A stretch of 64,000 nt of DNA, taken from Cryptomeria japonica (taxonomy: Eukaryota > Streptophyta > Pinopsida > Cupressales > Cupressaceae). Both the position numbers and the translations under genes were made by a program. Location of the stretch: positions 341,670,717 to 341,734,716 of the forward strand of contig NC_081414.1 in assembly GCF_030272615.1 (NCBI RefSeq). Reading direction: 5' to 3'. The notes beneath the pieces are model-generated. The model was not told where the DNA came from. It worked only from the letters and a program-made list of their open reading frames with translations, and made no database searches. Shown one piece after another: positions 24,684 to 37,726 of this stretch; position 1 is the first letter of the stretch; each line of letters starts with the position of its first letter.

Positions 24684-27600
24684 ATGTCTTCTAACTATTT
24701 CAGGAAGAAAAGTATGAAACTTGATGGAACCAACTATGGAATATGGAAGATCAGGATGGAGACACATTTAACTTGCATTGGAAAGGACATCTGGGATGTT
24801 ACAAAGAATGGCTATACTGTTGTTGTTCCCGGTCAACCTAGTCCAGCTAACTTAGCTAAAGATGAAGAAAATGATTGCAAGGCAAGAGAAACACTTTTGG
24901 GCACATTATCAGATCAACAAATCATGGGATTATCAGATAGGTCTATTGCTAAAGCTATTTGGGATCATTTGGAAACATTAAATGAAGGAGATTCCACAGT
25001 CAAAATTACAAAACTTGAAAGCTTCCGAGTCAGATATGAAAATCTGAAAATGGAAGAAGATGAAAGGATTTCTGCTTTTATGGAAAGAGCTAATGAAATT
25101 GTTTTGGGTATTAAATGTTGTGGAGGAACCTTAAGTGAAAGTGAAATTGTTTCAAAAGTTTTAAGAGGATTGCCACTGGCATACAAAATGAAAGTTACTG
25201 CTATAGATGAACTAAGAACAATGCCTAATGCATCAGTAACTAGGGATATATTGATTGGAAAACTTTCATCTTTTGAAATGAGAAATTTGGTCCTGTTGCT
25301 ACTATAAAGACAGATTTAGGTTTTAAGGCATCAACATCATCTGCGCCATTATTTGACAAATCTGATTGGAAAGCCTTCTATGCAAGAGAACTTGAAGAAA
25401 GCAGGAAAGAAAATGAAGAGCTTGAAGAACTTGAAGCACTATTTGCAAGGAAAATGCCTAAAGGTACAATTGGAAGTAAGTATGAAGGTAAATCACCCTT
25501 TAAATGTTTCAATTGTAATAAGATTGGTCATATGGCTTCAAGATGCCCTGATAGACATGCTAGACTAAGAGAAGAAGCTAGAAGAACATACAAGCCTAAC
25601 CCTGAATATCAGAGATACAGATTTAAGAAGAATAAAGTTAAATCTTGTTATCTTGCTGATGAAGGAGTCACTAATGATTTTGATGAGGATCTGACAGACA
25701 ATGGAAGGGTATTTGTTGCTATTGCAGAAGATAAACTGGCACCTACTATTCAACTAGTAGAGTAGGCTCTGGCAGGTAAAGTTGAAGTTAAGGAGGAATG
25801 GATTATTGATTCAGGATCTTCACATCATATGACTGGAGATAAGAGTAAATTCTTATCCTTTTAGGAATATAATGGAGGTCTGGTAAGATCCAAAGATGAT
25901 AAAGCTTGTTCAATCAAAGGTAAAGGTATTATATCTTTTGATGGAAAGCATAATACTGACAATGTTTACCATGTTGAAGGTTTAAAGCATAATCTATTGA
26001 GTGTTGGTCAATTAGTTGAAAAAGGATTTTAGTTATAGTTCAAGAATGGGAAATGCAAAATCATGAACAAAACTGGTTTGGAAATTGCAACCGGTAATCA
26101 GATTAGAGGTAATATCTTTCATTTGAATAACAATGAAAAGACATGCTTGATTGCACACATTGATGAAAGTTGGCTATGGAATAAGAGACTTTGTCATGTA
26201 AATTTTCATTGCATCGTGAAAATCAGTACAACTAAGGCAGTTAGAGATTTACCTAAGATTGTTAAACCTCACAATCTAGTATGTAAGGAATATCAATTTG
26301 GAAAGCAAGTTAGAGCATATTTCAAAAGTATTCCACAAAAATCTAATAATGCTCTTGACTTAATTCACACTGATCTATGTGGTCCAGCTAGAACTAAAAG
26401 CTTACTAGGTGATAGATATTTCATGCTAATCATTGATGACTATTCTAGAATGTGTTGGGTTACTTTTCTTAGAGAAAAATCAGAAGCATTTGGGAAGTTC
26501 AAACTATTCAAAGCAATGGTAGAAAATGAAACCAACAAGAAAATCAAATGTTTGAGATTAGATCAAGGAGGTGAATTCACATCTAAGGAATTTAATGCAT
26601 TCTATGAAGTGAATGTAATCAGAAGACAGTTATCAGCACTCTGGACACCACAACAGAATGGAGTTGTAAAAAGGAAAAATAGAACTATCTTAGAAGTAGC
26701 TAGAAGTATGTTATCAGAAGCAAATCTACCACATGTATATTGGAGAGAAGCAGTAAGCATAGTGGTCTACACATTTAACAAAGTTCACATTAAAGGAGAA
26801 ACCGATAAGACCCCTCATGAACTATGGTTTGGTATTACTCCTACTCTTAAGTATTTCAGAATATTTGGAAGTAAATGCTATATTAGAAGAGATGAGTATA
26901 TTGGCAAATTTGATCCTAGAAGTGATGAAGGAATATTTATTGGTTATTCATCTAAGAGCAAGGCATATAGATGTTTTAACAAAAGATTGCAAAAAATTGT
27001 TGAGAGTACAAATGTGAAGATTGATGAACAGTTTAGAGGAAACTCGAGGTATATAGACTCTGAACCGGCAATAGAGATTCTAACAAATGAACCTACATTA
27101 AATCCACCAGTACAGAATGAAGATCCAGTTACATCGGCATCATCTCAAAATTCCACAGTAATTGAAGAACAACATCAAAGGAAGACACCCGGGTATGTAA
27201 GACTGAATCACTCTAAAGATCAGATAATTGGAAACAAATATAAAGGTGTTATGACAAGAGGAAAACTGGCAAATGAACAGGTATGTCTTATTTATCAAAT
27301 TGAACCATCATCAATTAATGAGGCATGTGAAGATAAACACTAGATTAAAGCTATGGAAGAAGAATTAGAACAAATAGAGAAAAATAATACATGGACATTA
27401 GTTCCCCGGCCTAAAGATAAAAATGTTATTGGTACAAAATGGGTATTTAGAAATAAACTTAATGAAAATGGTATGGTGATTAGAAATAAAGAAAGACTAG
27501 TGTGTAAGGGATATTCACAGAAAGAAGGAATTGATTACAATAAAACCTTTGCACTGGTAGCTAGAGTTGAGGCAATCAGATTATTCTTGGCTTTTGTAGC

Positions 27601-28834
27601 ACACAAGAACTACAAAGTATATCAAATGGATATTAAATGTGCAATTCTGAATGGAGATCTTGAAGAATTTTATATTGAGCAACCTGATGGATTTTCTTCG
27701 ATAGATAACAAAGATATGGTTTGCAGGTCAAGGAAAGCTTTGTATGGATTAAAGAAAGCTCTAAGAGCTTGGTATTCTAGATTGGATAAATATCTTTTGA
27801 AGATTGGTTTTTCTAAAGGTAATGTTGACAGTAATTTATACTATAAAGTAACTAATGATGATATCTTGGTTATAGAAGTTTTTGTTGATGATATAATCTT
27901 TGGAGGAGAAGATGGATTATGTAAAGACTTTTCTAATGAGATGCAACAAGAATTTAAAATGTCTATGATTGGAGAGATAAAATTCTTTTTAGGATTGTAG
28001 ATTTCACAGACTAATAGAGGTATATTCTTGAGTCAATCTAAGTACTTGAAGGAGTTACTAAAGAAATTTGGTATGGAAAATTTTGAATCGGTAAGCACAC
28101 CTATGAATACAACTAATAAATTATCTTTGAAGTATGAATCAGAACCTATTAATTTGACAAGATACAAATCTATGATAGGAGGACTATTGTATTTGACACA
28201 AACAAGACCTGATATTATGAATGCAGTATGTATTGTTTCTAGATTTCAAAGTAGTCCTAAAGAAAATCATGAATCAGTAATAAAAAGGATTTTCCGGTAC
28301 TTGCAAGGTACTAAAAATCTTGGCTTATGGTATCCTAGAGATTAAAACTTTGAATTATGTGCATACACAGATGCAAACTGGGCAGGAGATGTAGATGATA
28401 GAAAAAGCACCATCGACGGAGCATTTTTTCTTGGAAACAGATTAATTTCTTGGTTGAGTAAGAAGAAAAGTTGTACATCTTTATCAATAGTTGAATCAGA
28501 ATATGTTGCAGTAGCAACTAACTGTACACAGGTATTATGGCTTAAACAAATGTTGAAGGACATAAAGGTAAAATGCAAGGAACCTATAATTATCTATTGT
28601 GATAACACTACATCAATTGATATATCTAAGAATCCGGTATTACACTCTAAAACTAAACATATTTCTATAAAATTGAATTTTTTGAAAGAGAATGTTGAAG
28701 CAAAAGAAGTAAAACTGGTTTATGTGAATACTAAATAGCAGATTGCAGATATTTTCACTAAACCTCTGCCTAAGGAGACTTTTGAATATCTTAGAGATCA
28801 GCTTGGGGTCATACCCCCACCAGTAGAGACTTAG
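24684..28834 (+). pseudogene. Element G gag-pol polyprotein, one frameshift and eight internal stops
   Basis: Gag begins at ATG 24684 (MSSNYFRKKSMKLDG). A one-base loss near 25290 moves the rest into another frame, which then stays open to TAG 28832-28834 apart from stops at 25763, 25862, 26030, 26036, 27341, 27998, 28343 and 28736. Seven of these eight are TAG. Domains: gag; intact CCHC knuckle CFNCNKIGHMASRC; protease DSGSSHHMTG; integrase (HTDLCGP, DQGGEF, and QQNGVVKRK where Glu has become Lys); Sirevirus-like QIIGNKYKGVMTR; reverse transcriptase ([21 protein letters not shown]); RNase H (YCDNTTSID, ADIFTKPLPK). The integrase Glu to Lys change would by itself abolish strand transfer. The frame of the gag start was chosen because it lies just after the primer site and encodes the usual KLDGTNYGIW-type gag start. 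Confidence 0.93.
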
Positions 28835-29234
28835 ACAGTTGATGTTTTTCATCAACCGACAGATATAACAGAGAAATATTTTACTCCAGCTTTGATGAGG
28901 AAGCTACTTCTCAGGGGGAGAAGTTGGTACAATGGATAATTTGATATAATGAAGTTGGTATTTTGTATTGGAACCTAGTTTTTGTATTTCTTTGGCATTT
29001 GATGTCAAAGGGGGAGAGATTGATATGGGAAAACACATGATATTCCTAGGGGGAGAGACTTTCTCCTTTGGGAGAGATTGTTATTAGAGAGACATATTAC
29101 TCTCTGTATCTGAATTTTGATTTTTGGTTATGATCTCTTTTGGGAGATTATTGGTTTTTTGTATTTGGCATTTCTGTTTTGGCACTTTGATGGTTTTTCC
29201 ATCTTGTGTTGCCATCAATGCCAAAGGGGGAGAT
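28835..29234 (+). other. Element G 3' untranslated region with four purine tracts
   Basis: CAGGGGGAGAAG (about 28914), CAAAGGGGGAGAG (about 29007), TAGGGGGAGAG (about 29049) and the terminal CCAAAGGGGGAGAT (29221-29234) next to the LTR. No ORF of note. Confidence 0.8.
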
Positions 29235-29794
29235 TGTTGGTATTTTGGTATGGTTTTGTCATTGGTGTCAACACCTACTATCACTTATCAACTCTAGTAC
29301 TCTGGAACATAGTCATTGTTCACCGGCAAGCAAGTCACTTATGCACAATCATAGGTATCTTATCCACCAGTAGGATATATTGTTCATAGGCACTTGGAAA
29401 GACATGAAGAACATCTGGTTATGTCGAAGACATCATTTGAACACTTTGTCTTAGATATTTGTTCATTGGTATATTCGTATCTACATATTTGTTGTTACCG
29501 GCAACTAGGTCCAGAATAAGCACCGACAAGCTTATCTATTCCAGATCAGTACGACACACTTTGGAGATGATTTATTATTATTCTTGTTGTAAATGCATTG
29601 AGCCAACATGTTGAACTAGATATTACATTAGTTATTGATTTATTTGTAAATTTCTTTTATTGTAATATCTTGTAGAGCCGACCTAATAAAATTGGTCTTA
29701 GGTTATGGTATATATGTAAGATCTTATTTGCAAGATCGATATGCGATTAAGGAAAAGATTTATAAGAAGGTATGTGCAAGATTAAGCAGAGCTA
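29235..29794 (+). repeat. Element G right LTR, first part
   Basis: TGTTGGTATTTTGG..., matching 23557-24120. It stops in AGCTA at 29790-29794, where H begins. Confidence 0.93.
29790..29794. repeat. Target site duplication of H (AGCTA), mate at 43823-43827
   Basis: Exact five-base match. G's LTR reads continuously when H and one copy are removed. Confidence 0.95.
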
Positions 29795-31283
29795 TGTTGG
29801 CATATGTGGACCAGTATGAAGACATGATGACATTGTATGTTGTCATTGATGTCAATATGCTGAAGAGTGAACCGGTATATGGAAGTAAGCAACTGGCAAG
29901 AGAACCGGTATGATGCTAATAACCGGTATATGTGAGAACCAGTATAACATTGTGAACTGGTATATGTGAAAAGGTGAAGTAGTATGTTTGTTCAAGGAGA
30001 ACCGGCATGTTGGTATGAGAACCAGTTTATGGAAACTTAACATGACTACCGGTTGGTAGTCTCAACCTCAGGGTTTCCGGTTGAAGTGTTCCAAGCCTAT
30101 GTGACTCAACTAATGACATTGTGTGATGAGTCAGCATTGTAATGAAGATCAGATCATGTTGCCATGTTAGCTTGAGCGCATGAAGGTTCTTTCATGTAGG
30201 AGATTGCTCCTATCCACCTCGAGAATGTGCAAAGTCTCTGTAAATGGTGGAGAACGCATGATGGGTTTCATGCTGCCATGAAATTGGTGTAGAATGAATG
30301 ATGGAGAATGTCTTGAGATATGTTCAAGACTGTTGTATTCAATGCTAGGTGTTCAATGGTCAGGATTGAACCATTTAAATTGCTTAACCTAAATGTCTTA
30401 GGTTTTAGGGTTTATGCTACCGACCTATCTATTTCCTATAAGGTCAATGTTGTGTGTGTATCCAAGTGAAGAGATACGAGATTCTTGCCAAACCAAAGAA
30501 GAGAAGTGATACCTGTAGAGTGTGAGTGCAGAAGGAGAAGAGGAACTAAAGTAGATCTGCATTGGCATTGAGTGCTATTACCAGATCATTGTAATACCTA
30601 TTGATCTTTAACCGGTTCAACAGTTGGAAAATCGCTTAATAGGGCAGCTTTAACCAGCTTGTTGTAACTCCTTTAACAGGGTCACTCAAAGTCATTGAGT
30701 TCTTGAAATCCTCTAACAAGGTAACCTTTAACAGGGTTTAACCCTTAATCGGGTATTTAGCCATCCCTTAACCGGGTGATCCCTAACAGGATCATTTCCT
30801 AGCAGAACCTATTGTAATGTCTTTAATTGAACAAGGCTCCTAACAGAGTGGACTTCAAAAGAGTTCAAAGAATAGCTTGTGGGTATTCATCCCCACCATG
30901 GTTTTTCCCAGTTGGGTTTCCATGTGAAAAATATGTGTGTCATGTGTAATGTTTTCATGTGATGGTTCAGTGTTTTATGTCTGGTGGTAAAACATGTTGA
31001 GCTAGCTGTTATTATGTTTCTGATGATAGATTACTTGTTCATGCATAAAGGTGAAATGGAAATATGGTGTTAGGTTGTGTGGAAAGCTAAGTGGGAACTA
31101 GGTTATGCTTGTCTCATACATTCTTGGCTTTACTGGTTGTACCCTGCTTCAGACCAGTGTTATTGTTTTCCTATTGAGTGCAGTGTCTATAGTCTAACAG
31201 GTTAAGTGAAGAGTTTTGTCTATACTGATTCACCCACCCCTCTCAGTACCGGTTTAGTACTAACTGTTTATCATTATTCATCA
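29795..31283 (+). repeat. Element H left LTR
   Basis: 1489 bases, matching 42319-43822. From about 30610 to 30830 it is a string of degenerate TTAACNGGGT-like motifs. It then has GTTTTTCCCAGTTGGGTTTCC and a short C tract near 31232. Confidence 0.94.
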
Positions 31284-31297
31284 ATTGGTATTAGAGA
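31284..31297 (+). other. Element H primer binding site (one change)
   Basis: ATTGGTATTAGAGA follows the LTR end. It differs from G's ATTGGTATCAGAGC by a C to T change and by the last base. Confidence 0.82.
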
Positions 31298-31354
31298 ATC
31301 CTCTAGGTCCTCTGTGTTATAAGCCTAACCGCTTGGGAAAAAGATCATATTCTA

Positions 31355-34300
31355 ATGATGAAGAGGGAAGGTCCAAAGTTCAACAGAGACAACTTCAAAC
31401 TATGGAAGGACAGAATGAAGATATACATCAGAAGCATGGGTGCTCAACACTAGAACTATGTTGAGAATGCTTATGTTATCCCTACTGGTACTCTCATAGA
31501 TGATCAAAAGAGAGAGATTCAGGAGAATGGGCAAGTCGTGGAATCCCTAATCAGCAGTCTATCTGACATTGAGTTTATTGATGTTTAGGACAAAGACAAT
31601 CCCAAAGAAGTATGGGAAGCTCTGGAGAATATCTATGGCAGTGATGAGCATGTAAAACAAGATAAGGAAGAGAGCCTTTCGGGAATGTTTGAAGACATGC
31701 AGATGGTTGAAAGAGAGACCATTCAACAATATGGAAAAAGAATCAAAACCATTGTCGGAGACATCAAGAGTGCAGGAGGCAAAATAGAGGACTCCACTGT
31801 TGTAAGAAAAGTCTTGAGATCCTTATTACCAGTCTATGCAATAAGGGTTGCTGCTATTTAGGAGCTCAGATCAGTAGACAAGACAAAGGTATCCCTAGAC
31901 TCCATCATTGAAAAGTTGACCACCTATGAGTTAAATAACTATGATGGCAGTATTCAGAAGACTGAGTCAGCTTTTAAAGCATCTGTTGCACCTTCTAGAA
32001 AAGGAAAAGAAGCTAGTACTAGTTATGAATCAAGACAAAGCAGAGAAATGGATGATGAGGAGATCCTTATGGAGTTTGAAGCTCTTCTTGCCAAAAGACT
32101 TCCTAAGGGAACCAGTAAATATAGAGGTAAGCTCCCTTTGAAATGCTTTTCTTGTAACCGGATGGGACACATTGCTATAAACTATCCTAATGGTGACAAC
32201 AAGGACAAACCAGAAAAGTTCAAGAAATTCAAAGGAGGAAACTAGAGAAACTATTTTGTAGTAGTTGATGAAGGTGTCACTAATGAGGAATCGGAAGATG
32301 AAGAAAATGAAGATATTGTGTTTGTAGCTGTCAAGGAGGATATGTCTGACAAGAAGGCTCTTGTCTCCCACTTTGATAATTCCAATGATTGGATTTTTGA
32401 CAGTGGGTGTTCTCAGCATATGATTGGTGACTGGAGTAAGTTCCTATCTCTAGAAGAGTATGATGGTGGTGTGGTCCATTTTGGTAATGATACACCATGT
32501 ATGGTAAAAGGCAAAGGGTCTATCTCTCTGAATGGAAAAAGTAGTGCTGACAATGTATATTGGGTAGAAGGTCTCAAACACAACCTTTTTAGGGTTGCTC
32601 AGCTGAATGATAATGGACTCACTCTGGAATTCAAAAATGGAGTGTGCAAAATCAAAGGAAAGGATGGTGAACTGATGGCCATCGGTATGCAGACCAAAGG
32701 TAACCTATTTCAGCTGAATGCAAATATCAATACATGTCTTATGGCTAAGTTTGATGATAGTTGGATATGGCATAGGAGACTTTGCCATGTAAACATTGAC
32801 AATATTATGAAGGCCAGTAAGATCAAGGAAGTTAGAGGATTGCCTATGTTGAGAAAACCAGAAAATCTTCTGTGCAGAGAGTGTCAGCTGGGGAAAATGT
32901 CTTCCTCAACCTTTAAAGGTAAATCTTTCACTGCAAACAATTTACTTGATCTTGTGCATACTGATTTGTGTGGTCTTATGAAAACTAGGAGTGTGCAAGG
33001 TGATAGGTACTTCATGATTCTCATTGATGACTGCTCAAGAATGATGTGGGTCACGTTCTTGAAAGATAAGTTTGAAGCTTTTGGAAAGTTCAAAGCTTTT
33101 AGAGCATTAGTGGAGAAGGAAAGTGGGAAAAGGATTAAGTGCCTTGGAACTGATCAAGGAGGGGAATTCACTTCCAATGAATTCAATAAGTACTGTGAAG
33201 AACATGGCATTAAGAGGCAATCGTCTACCCCATGGACTCCACAGCAGAATGGCCTAGCTAAGAGGAACAACCGGACTATGGTTGAAGCAGCTAGAACTAT
33301 GTTGATCCAAGTGAAGGTTTCTCACACCTTTTAGAGGGAAGCGATGAGCACTGTAGTATACACAATGAACCGGGTACTCATCAAGAAATGTAAGGATAAA
33401 ACTCCTTATGAGTATTGGACCGGTAAGACTCCTATGGTAAGCTACTTTAGAGTATTTGGTAGCAAATGCTATATCAAGAGGAGTGAACATCAGAGCAAGT
33501 TTGAAGATAAATGTGATGAGGGAATATTCCTAGGATATTCCACCAAGAGTAAAGCTCTCAAATGTTTCAACAATAGGACTCAGAGAATTGTTGAAAGCAT
33601 CAATGTCAGAGTTGATGAAAACTCTGAGAAACCTGAGGAAATCAAAGGTGAGCAAGTAGGAGATGAATCGGTTGTAACCTTCTAGGAATTGGCTGCAAAA
33701 CAATCCAGTACCGATAACAGTGGTCCTACACTAGTAAATGCAAATGTTGATGCTGATGGAGATGACGATGAAGAGGGAAAGCAAGAGGAATCAGTCAAGA
33801 CTATTCCTTGGTATGTAAAGATGAGCCATGATCCTAAGCAAATCATAGGGGATAAGGATGCAGGAATCCTTACAAGAAGGGAGATCAGAGAAAACTCATG
33901 TATGATCTCTGAATTTGAGCCGAAATCATTCAAAGAGGCACTTAAAGATGAAGACTGGATCAAGGAAATGGAAGAGGAAATTGACCAAATAGAGAAAAAT
34001 GGTACATGGTCTTTGGTACCCAAACTGGAGCATAAAAGTGTCATCGAGACCAAATGGGTTTTCAGAAATAAGCTAAATGAGGATGGCACAGTGATTAGAA
34101 ACAAAGCCAGACTAGTGTGTAAAGGATGTGCCCAAGTAGAAGGAGAAGACTATGGAGAAACCCCTACTCCTGTAGCCAAATTGGAAGGAGTTCGTATGCT
34201 TCTTGCATATGCAGCTTTTAAAGGATTCAAAGTATATCAAATGGATGTAAAATCTGCATTCCTAAATGGTGTACTTGAAGAGGAGGTGTATATAGAGCAA

Positions 34301-35411
34301 CCAGATGGGTTTGTCCTATTTGAAGACAGTGACATGGTGTGTAGGCTACATAAAGCCTTATATGGTCTAAACCAGGCACCTAGAGCATGGTATGAACACT
34401 TGCACTCCTATCTTGTTAAGATTGGATTTGAGAGAATAAGCGAAGATAGCAATATCTACTCGAAATCTAAAGGAGATCAGATCCTGATCTGTGAGGTATT
34501 TGTTGATGACATAATCTTTGGTGGAGATGACAAGATGAGTCATGAGTTTGCAAATGAGATGAAGAAAGAGTTTGAGACGTCACTCATAGGGGAGATTAAG
34601 TTCTTCATTGGACTACAGATTCAGTAGATGAAAGATGGAATCTTTATAACTCAGTCCAAGTATGTCAAAGATGTGTTGAAGACCTTTGTCATGGAAGATA
34701 ACAAACCGGTTGGTACACCAATGGTGACCATTTGCAAATTATCAAAAGAGGATGACTCGGTGCTGGTTAATGAGAAAGAATACCGATCAATGATTGGTAA
34801 GTTGCATTATGTAGTGCATAGCAGACTGGACATTGCACATGCAGTGGGCATTACTGCAAGGTTCCAGAAAAGTCCAAGAGAATCCCGCTTGGTTGCAGTC
34901 AAGCAGATTCTTAGGTATCTAAAGGGAACTATTGATTATGGATTGTGGTATCTATATAGTAATGATTTCAACTTGAAAGTGTTCACAGATACTAATTGGG
35001 CTGGTAATGTGGATGACCGGAAGAGCACAACCAGTGGTGCATTCTTTCTTGGTGGTAGACTAGTCTCATGGATGAGTAAAAAGCAGAGTTGCATCTCTCA
35101 GTCTACAACAGAAGTGGAGTATGTTGTAGCTTTTATGAACTGCACGCAGACTATTTGGATGAAGCATGTATTAAATGGCTTCAAAGTTCCTGTATCTGAA
35201 TCGGTAAGTATATTTTGTGACAATACAAGTGCAATTAACATCTCAAAGAATCCGGTTTTACATTCTAGATACAAGCACTTTGAGTTTAAGTATCATTTCT
35301 TAAGGGAAAAAGTTCAGAACAAAGAAATTTTATTAGAACATGTTTCCAGTAAAGAGAAGCTAGCAGACATATTCACCAAGCCTCTACCGAAGGCTACATT
35401 TACCTACTTAA
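31355..35411 (+). pseudogene. Element H gag-pol, one frame with seven TAG stops, C-terminus displaced by I
   Basis: ATG 31355 (MMKREGPKFNRDNFK) opens a frame that never shifts up to the insertion of I at 35411. All seven internal stops are TAG: 31451, 31586, 31859, 32243, 33332, 33683 and 34625. Comparison with E and A shows each replaces CAG or TGG. The CCHC knuckle is CFSCNRMGHIAINY, with the last Cys changed to Tyr (32183-32185). Protease DSGCSQHMIGD is present. Integrase has HX4H, CRECQLGK, HTDLCG, TDQGGEF and QQNGLAKRN, where Glu has become Lys. Reverse transcriptase has YQMDVKSAFLNG and FVDDIIFGG. RNase H has CDNTSAIN and ADIFTKPLPK. The last codons continue after I at 42035. Confidence 0.94.
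35407..35411. repeat. Target site duplication of I (CTTAA), mate at 42030-42034
   Basis: Exact match. Removing I and one copy restores the H reading FTYLRGELGVL, as found intact in E. Confidence 0.95.
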
Positions 35412-36196
35412 TGTTGGCATATGCACACTCCAATGAGACATTGTATTTGATTGAAGGTATTGTCCTTGATGGAAACCTTGCAATCTTATGGCACCGGCAA
35501 GGCATTACACCAGCAAGTTAGTGCACCAGCATCAGCAAATCACACTCTACACCAACACCAGCATAGAAGAAAGGAAGTATACTGACACAGAGGCCGACAG
35601 GATTTTGTGATATTATATTTTGTTTATTATTGTAAAAATGTATAAGCCAACTTGGGAAATTGTAAAATGACTCTTATATATAAAAGAGATCATTGTAGAC
35701 ATTTGATGTAAGTGATGTAGAAGTATTAAGGAAAATATTAGGCAAACCTAATGTGTGAAATATAGGTCAAGGGGTATATGTAAAGAACAGAGCAAGAACG
35801 GGTACTGAATCAGGCATTGAAGATGCTATTGTAAAGCAGTACAAGATATTGGATTTGTATAATCCTTATTGTAAGTCAGTGAGACTTCCCATTGAGCAGT
35901 GAGCTCTAGGTAGTTGGCCTTCCTGCATGTGCAGGCCCCTATTGTAAGTAATATTCTCTTATTGGCCAGTAAGTGAATATTGTGGGTCATAAATCCCACT
36001 GAGGTTTTTCCCACACTAGGTTTCCTCGTTAAAATCTTGTGTTATGGTGTACTTTTCATGTGGATGTTCTTGATTCTGTTTATTTCATACCGGTACATTG
36101 TTATATTATGTTCTACATATTTTAAGTTAAGAAATTCTAATTATCGGTTAGATATTGATTCACCCCCCCCTCTCAGTATCTGTGGGACCCCTAACA
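35412..36196 (+). repeat. Element I left LTR
   Basis: Matches 41219-42029. The first 12 bases equal those of H. The part from about 35798 on resembles the U5 of G's LTR, including GAGCAGTGAGCTCTAGG and the CAGGCCCC block. A TATA-like TATATATAAAAG lies near 35675. Confidence 0.93.
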
Positions 36197-36210
36197 ATTG
36201 GTATCAGAGC
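36197..36210 (+). other. Element I primer binding site
   Basis: ATTGGTATCAGAGC, identical to that of G. Confidence 0.92.
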
Positions 36211-36267
36211 CTGGTCCTCTATTTTTAGAAGCCTAATAGCTTGAGGAAGATCTTGACACTGGTAAAG

Positions 36268-37425
36268 ATGGAAAATCTGATGAAACAACCTGAAGGAGCT
36301 CTTATAGACTATGATGCAGAAAAATTGAAAAATATCAAACTAGAAGATGATTTAAGGGTAGCTCAGGATATCATTCAGGCACTTCAAGAAAATTTTACTG
36401 TTGCAAGAAACAAGAGAAGAGAACTTTGTGAAAAATTGCAAAATGAGAATGATGAAAAGGAATCACTTAAAGATATGATAAGCAAGATGAAACAAGAGAT
36501 CATGACAACAAGGAATGAGATGCAGGATATGACTATGAGATTTTGCAAAGAGATTGAGGACAGGAAGAAGAATGAAGAAGAATTGACCAAAAGACTAAGT
36601 GATGCAGCAAATGAGAACACAAGACTTAGCTATGAAAATGACATGTTGAAGACAAATCTAATGCATACTCAGAATGACTCAAATGAACTGATGAGACAAA
36701 AAGAAGTCTTAGAAAGAGAACTAGAAACTGCAAATCAACACAAAGAAAAATTCAAGAAAAGCTCAGAGAAACTTGGCACCTTGCTGAAAAATCAAAAACC
36801 TAAAGGTGACACTTCTAGAATTGGCTTTGAAGTTGGTGAAAGCTCCGGTACTGTAAATACTCAGGATCACAACAAACCGGTAAGACAACCTAATGATTAT
36901 AAATTCAATGGAAAATACTTTAACTGTAATAAGTATGGTCATAGAGAAAATGAATGTAGATCTAGAAATTATCAGAATATCAACACACCCATCGGTCAAT
37001 GTTCTAAATGCAACAAAGTTGGTCACAACCCTGAAAACTGCAGAATGAATGTGAGATGTTATGTTTGTGGAAGATTTGGACATTTATCTAATCAATGTAG
37101 GACATAAACTAGCATAGGTTATGGGAAAGCTATTCAGAAGAGTAATGTAACGTGTTATGCATGTAACAAGATTGGACATATTGCTAAATTCTGTAAAAAT
37201 AAAGGAACACTGGTAGACAACAAAAGTTCTAGCTTGAAAGGTAAAGAAAAAATTGAAGAGGTTAAGCAAGAATTCTCAAAACAATGGATTAGAAAAGGTG
37301 ATCTAAATATTGGGAATACTCCACCACCGGTAGAACCCACCAATACTTCACCGGAAGAATAGAGTGATGCTTCACCAGAAGGACGGAGTAGTGCTCCACT
37401 GGTAGGAAGTTCTTCATCTAATTGA
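36268..37425 (+). pseudogene. Element I ORF1: gag-like coiled-coil protein with four CCHC zinc knuckles
   Basis: ATG 36268 (MENLMKQPEG) opens a frame with stops at TAA 37105 and TAG 37360 before TGA 37423-37425; about 385 codons in all. Residues from about 10 to 185 are rich in Glu, Lys, Asn and Leu with heptad-like spacing and almost no Pro, so a long coiled coil is likely. Four knuckles follow. The first has Tyr in place of its first Cys (YFNCNKYGHRENEC, Tyr codon 36916). The others are intact: CSKCNKVGHNPENC (37000-37041), CYVCGRFGHLSNQC (37057-37098) and CYACNKIGHIAKFC (37153-37194). The 37105 stop separates knuckles three and four and looks like CAA to TAA. The usual copia gag start (KLDGTNY or KFNRDNF) is absent, so this is not simply a partner's gag. 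Its likely role is RNA binding and particle assembly. Confidence 0.82.
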
Positions 37426-37726
37426 AGAAAATTTCCTTGAGGGTTTGGCAACCAATTGATACATGTGCTATTATTCCCTCGGTTAGAGATAAGAAGTTGG
37501 AAATTACTTATTACCGGCAAACAATGTTAAGTGAATACTTAACCGGCATGCAATTAATGTGGTAGATGGCGAAAAGACACTATAAAATTAAGGTTTTGGC
37601 TCCATTTCATTTCACTGAGATTTCAAATTTTCAAAGAGCACGAAGACTTCGAGCTAAGGCATTTCAAGCAAGAAGCAAGCACACTCCAAGCAACCATCCA
37701 TCCAAGGCAGTAAAAGGTGTTTAATC
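37426..37726 (+). other. Spacer between ORF1 and ORF2 of element I
   Basis: About 300 bases with no ORF of note. It could hold a second promoter or a splice acceptor for ORF2, but no clear signal can be named from the sequence. Confidence 0.5.
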
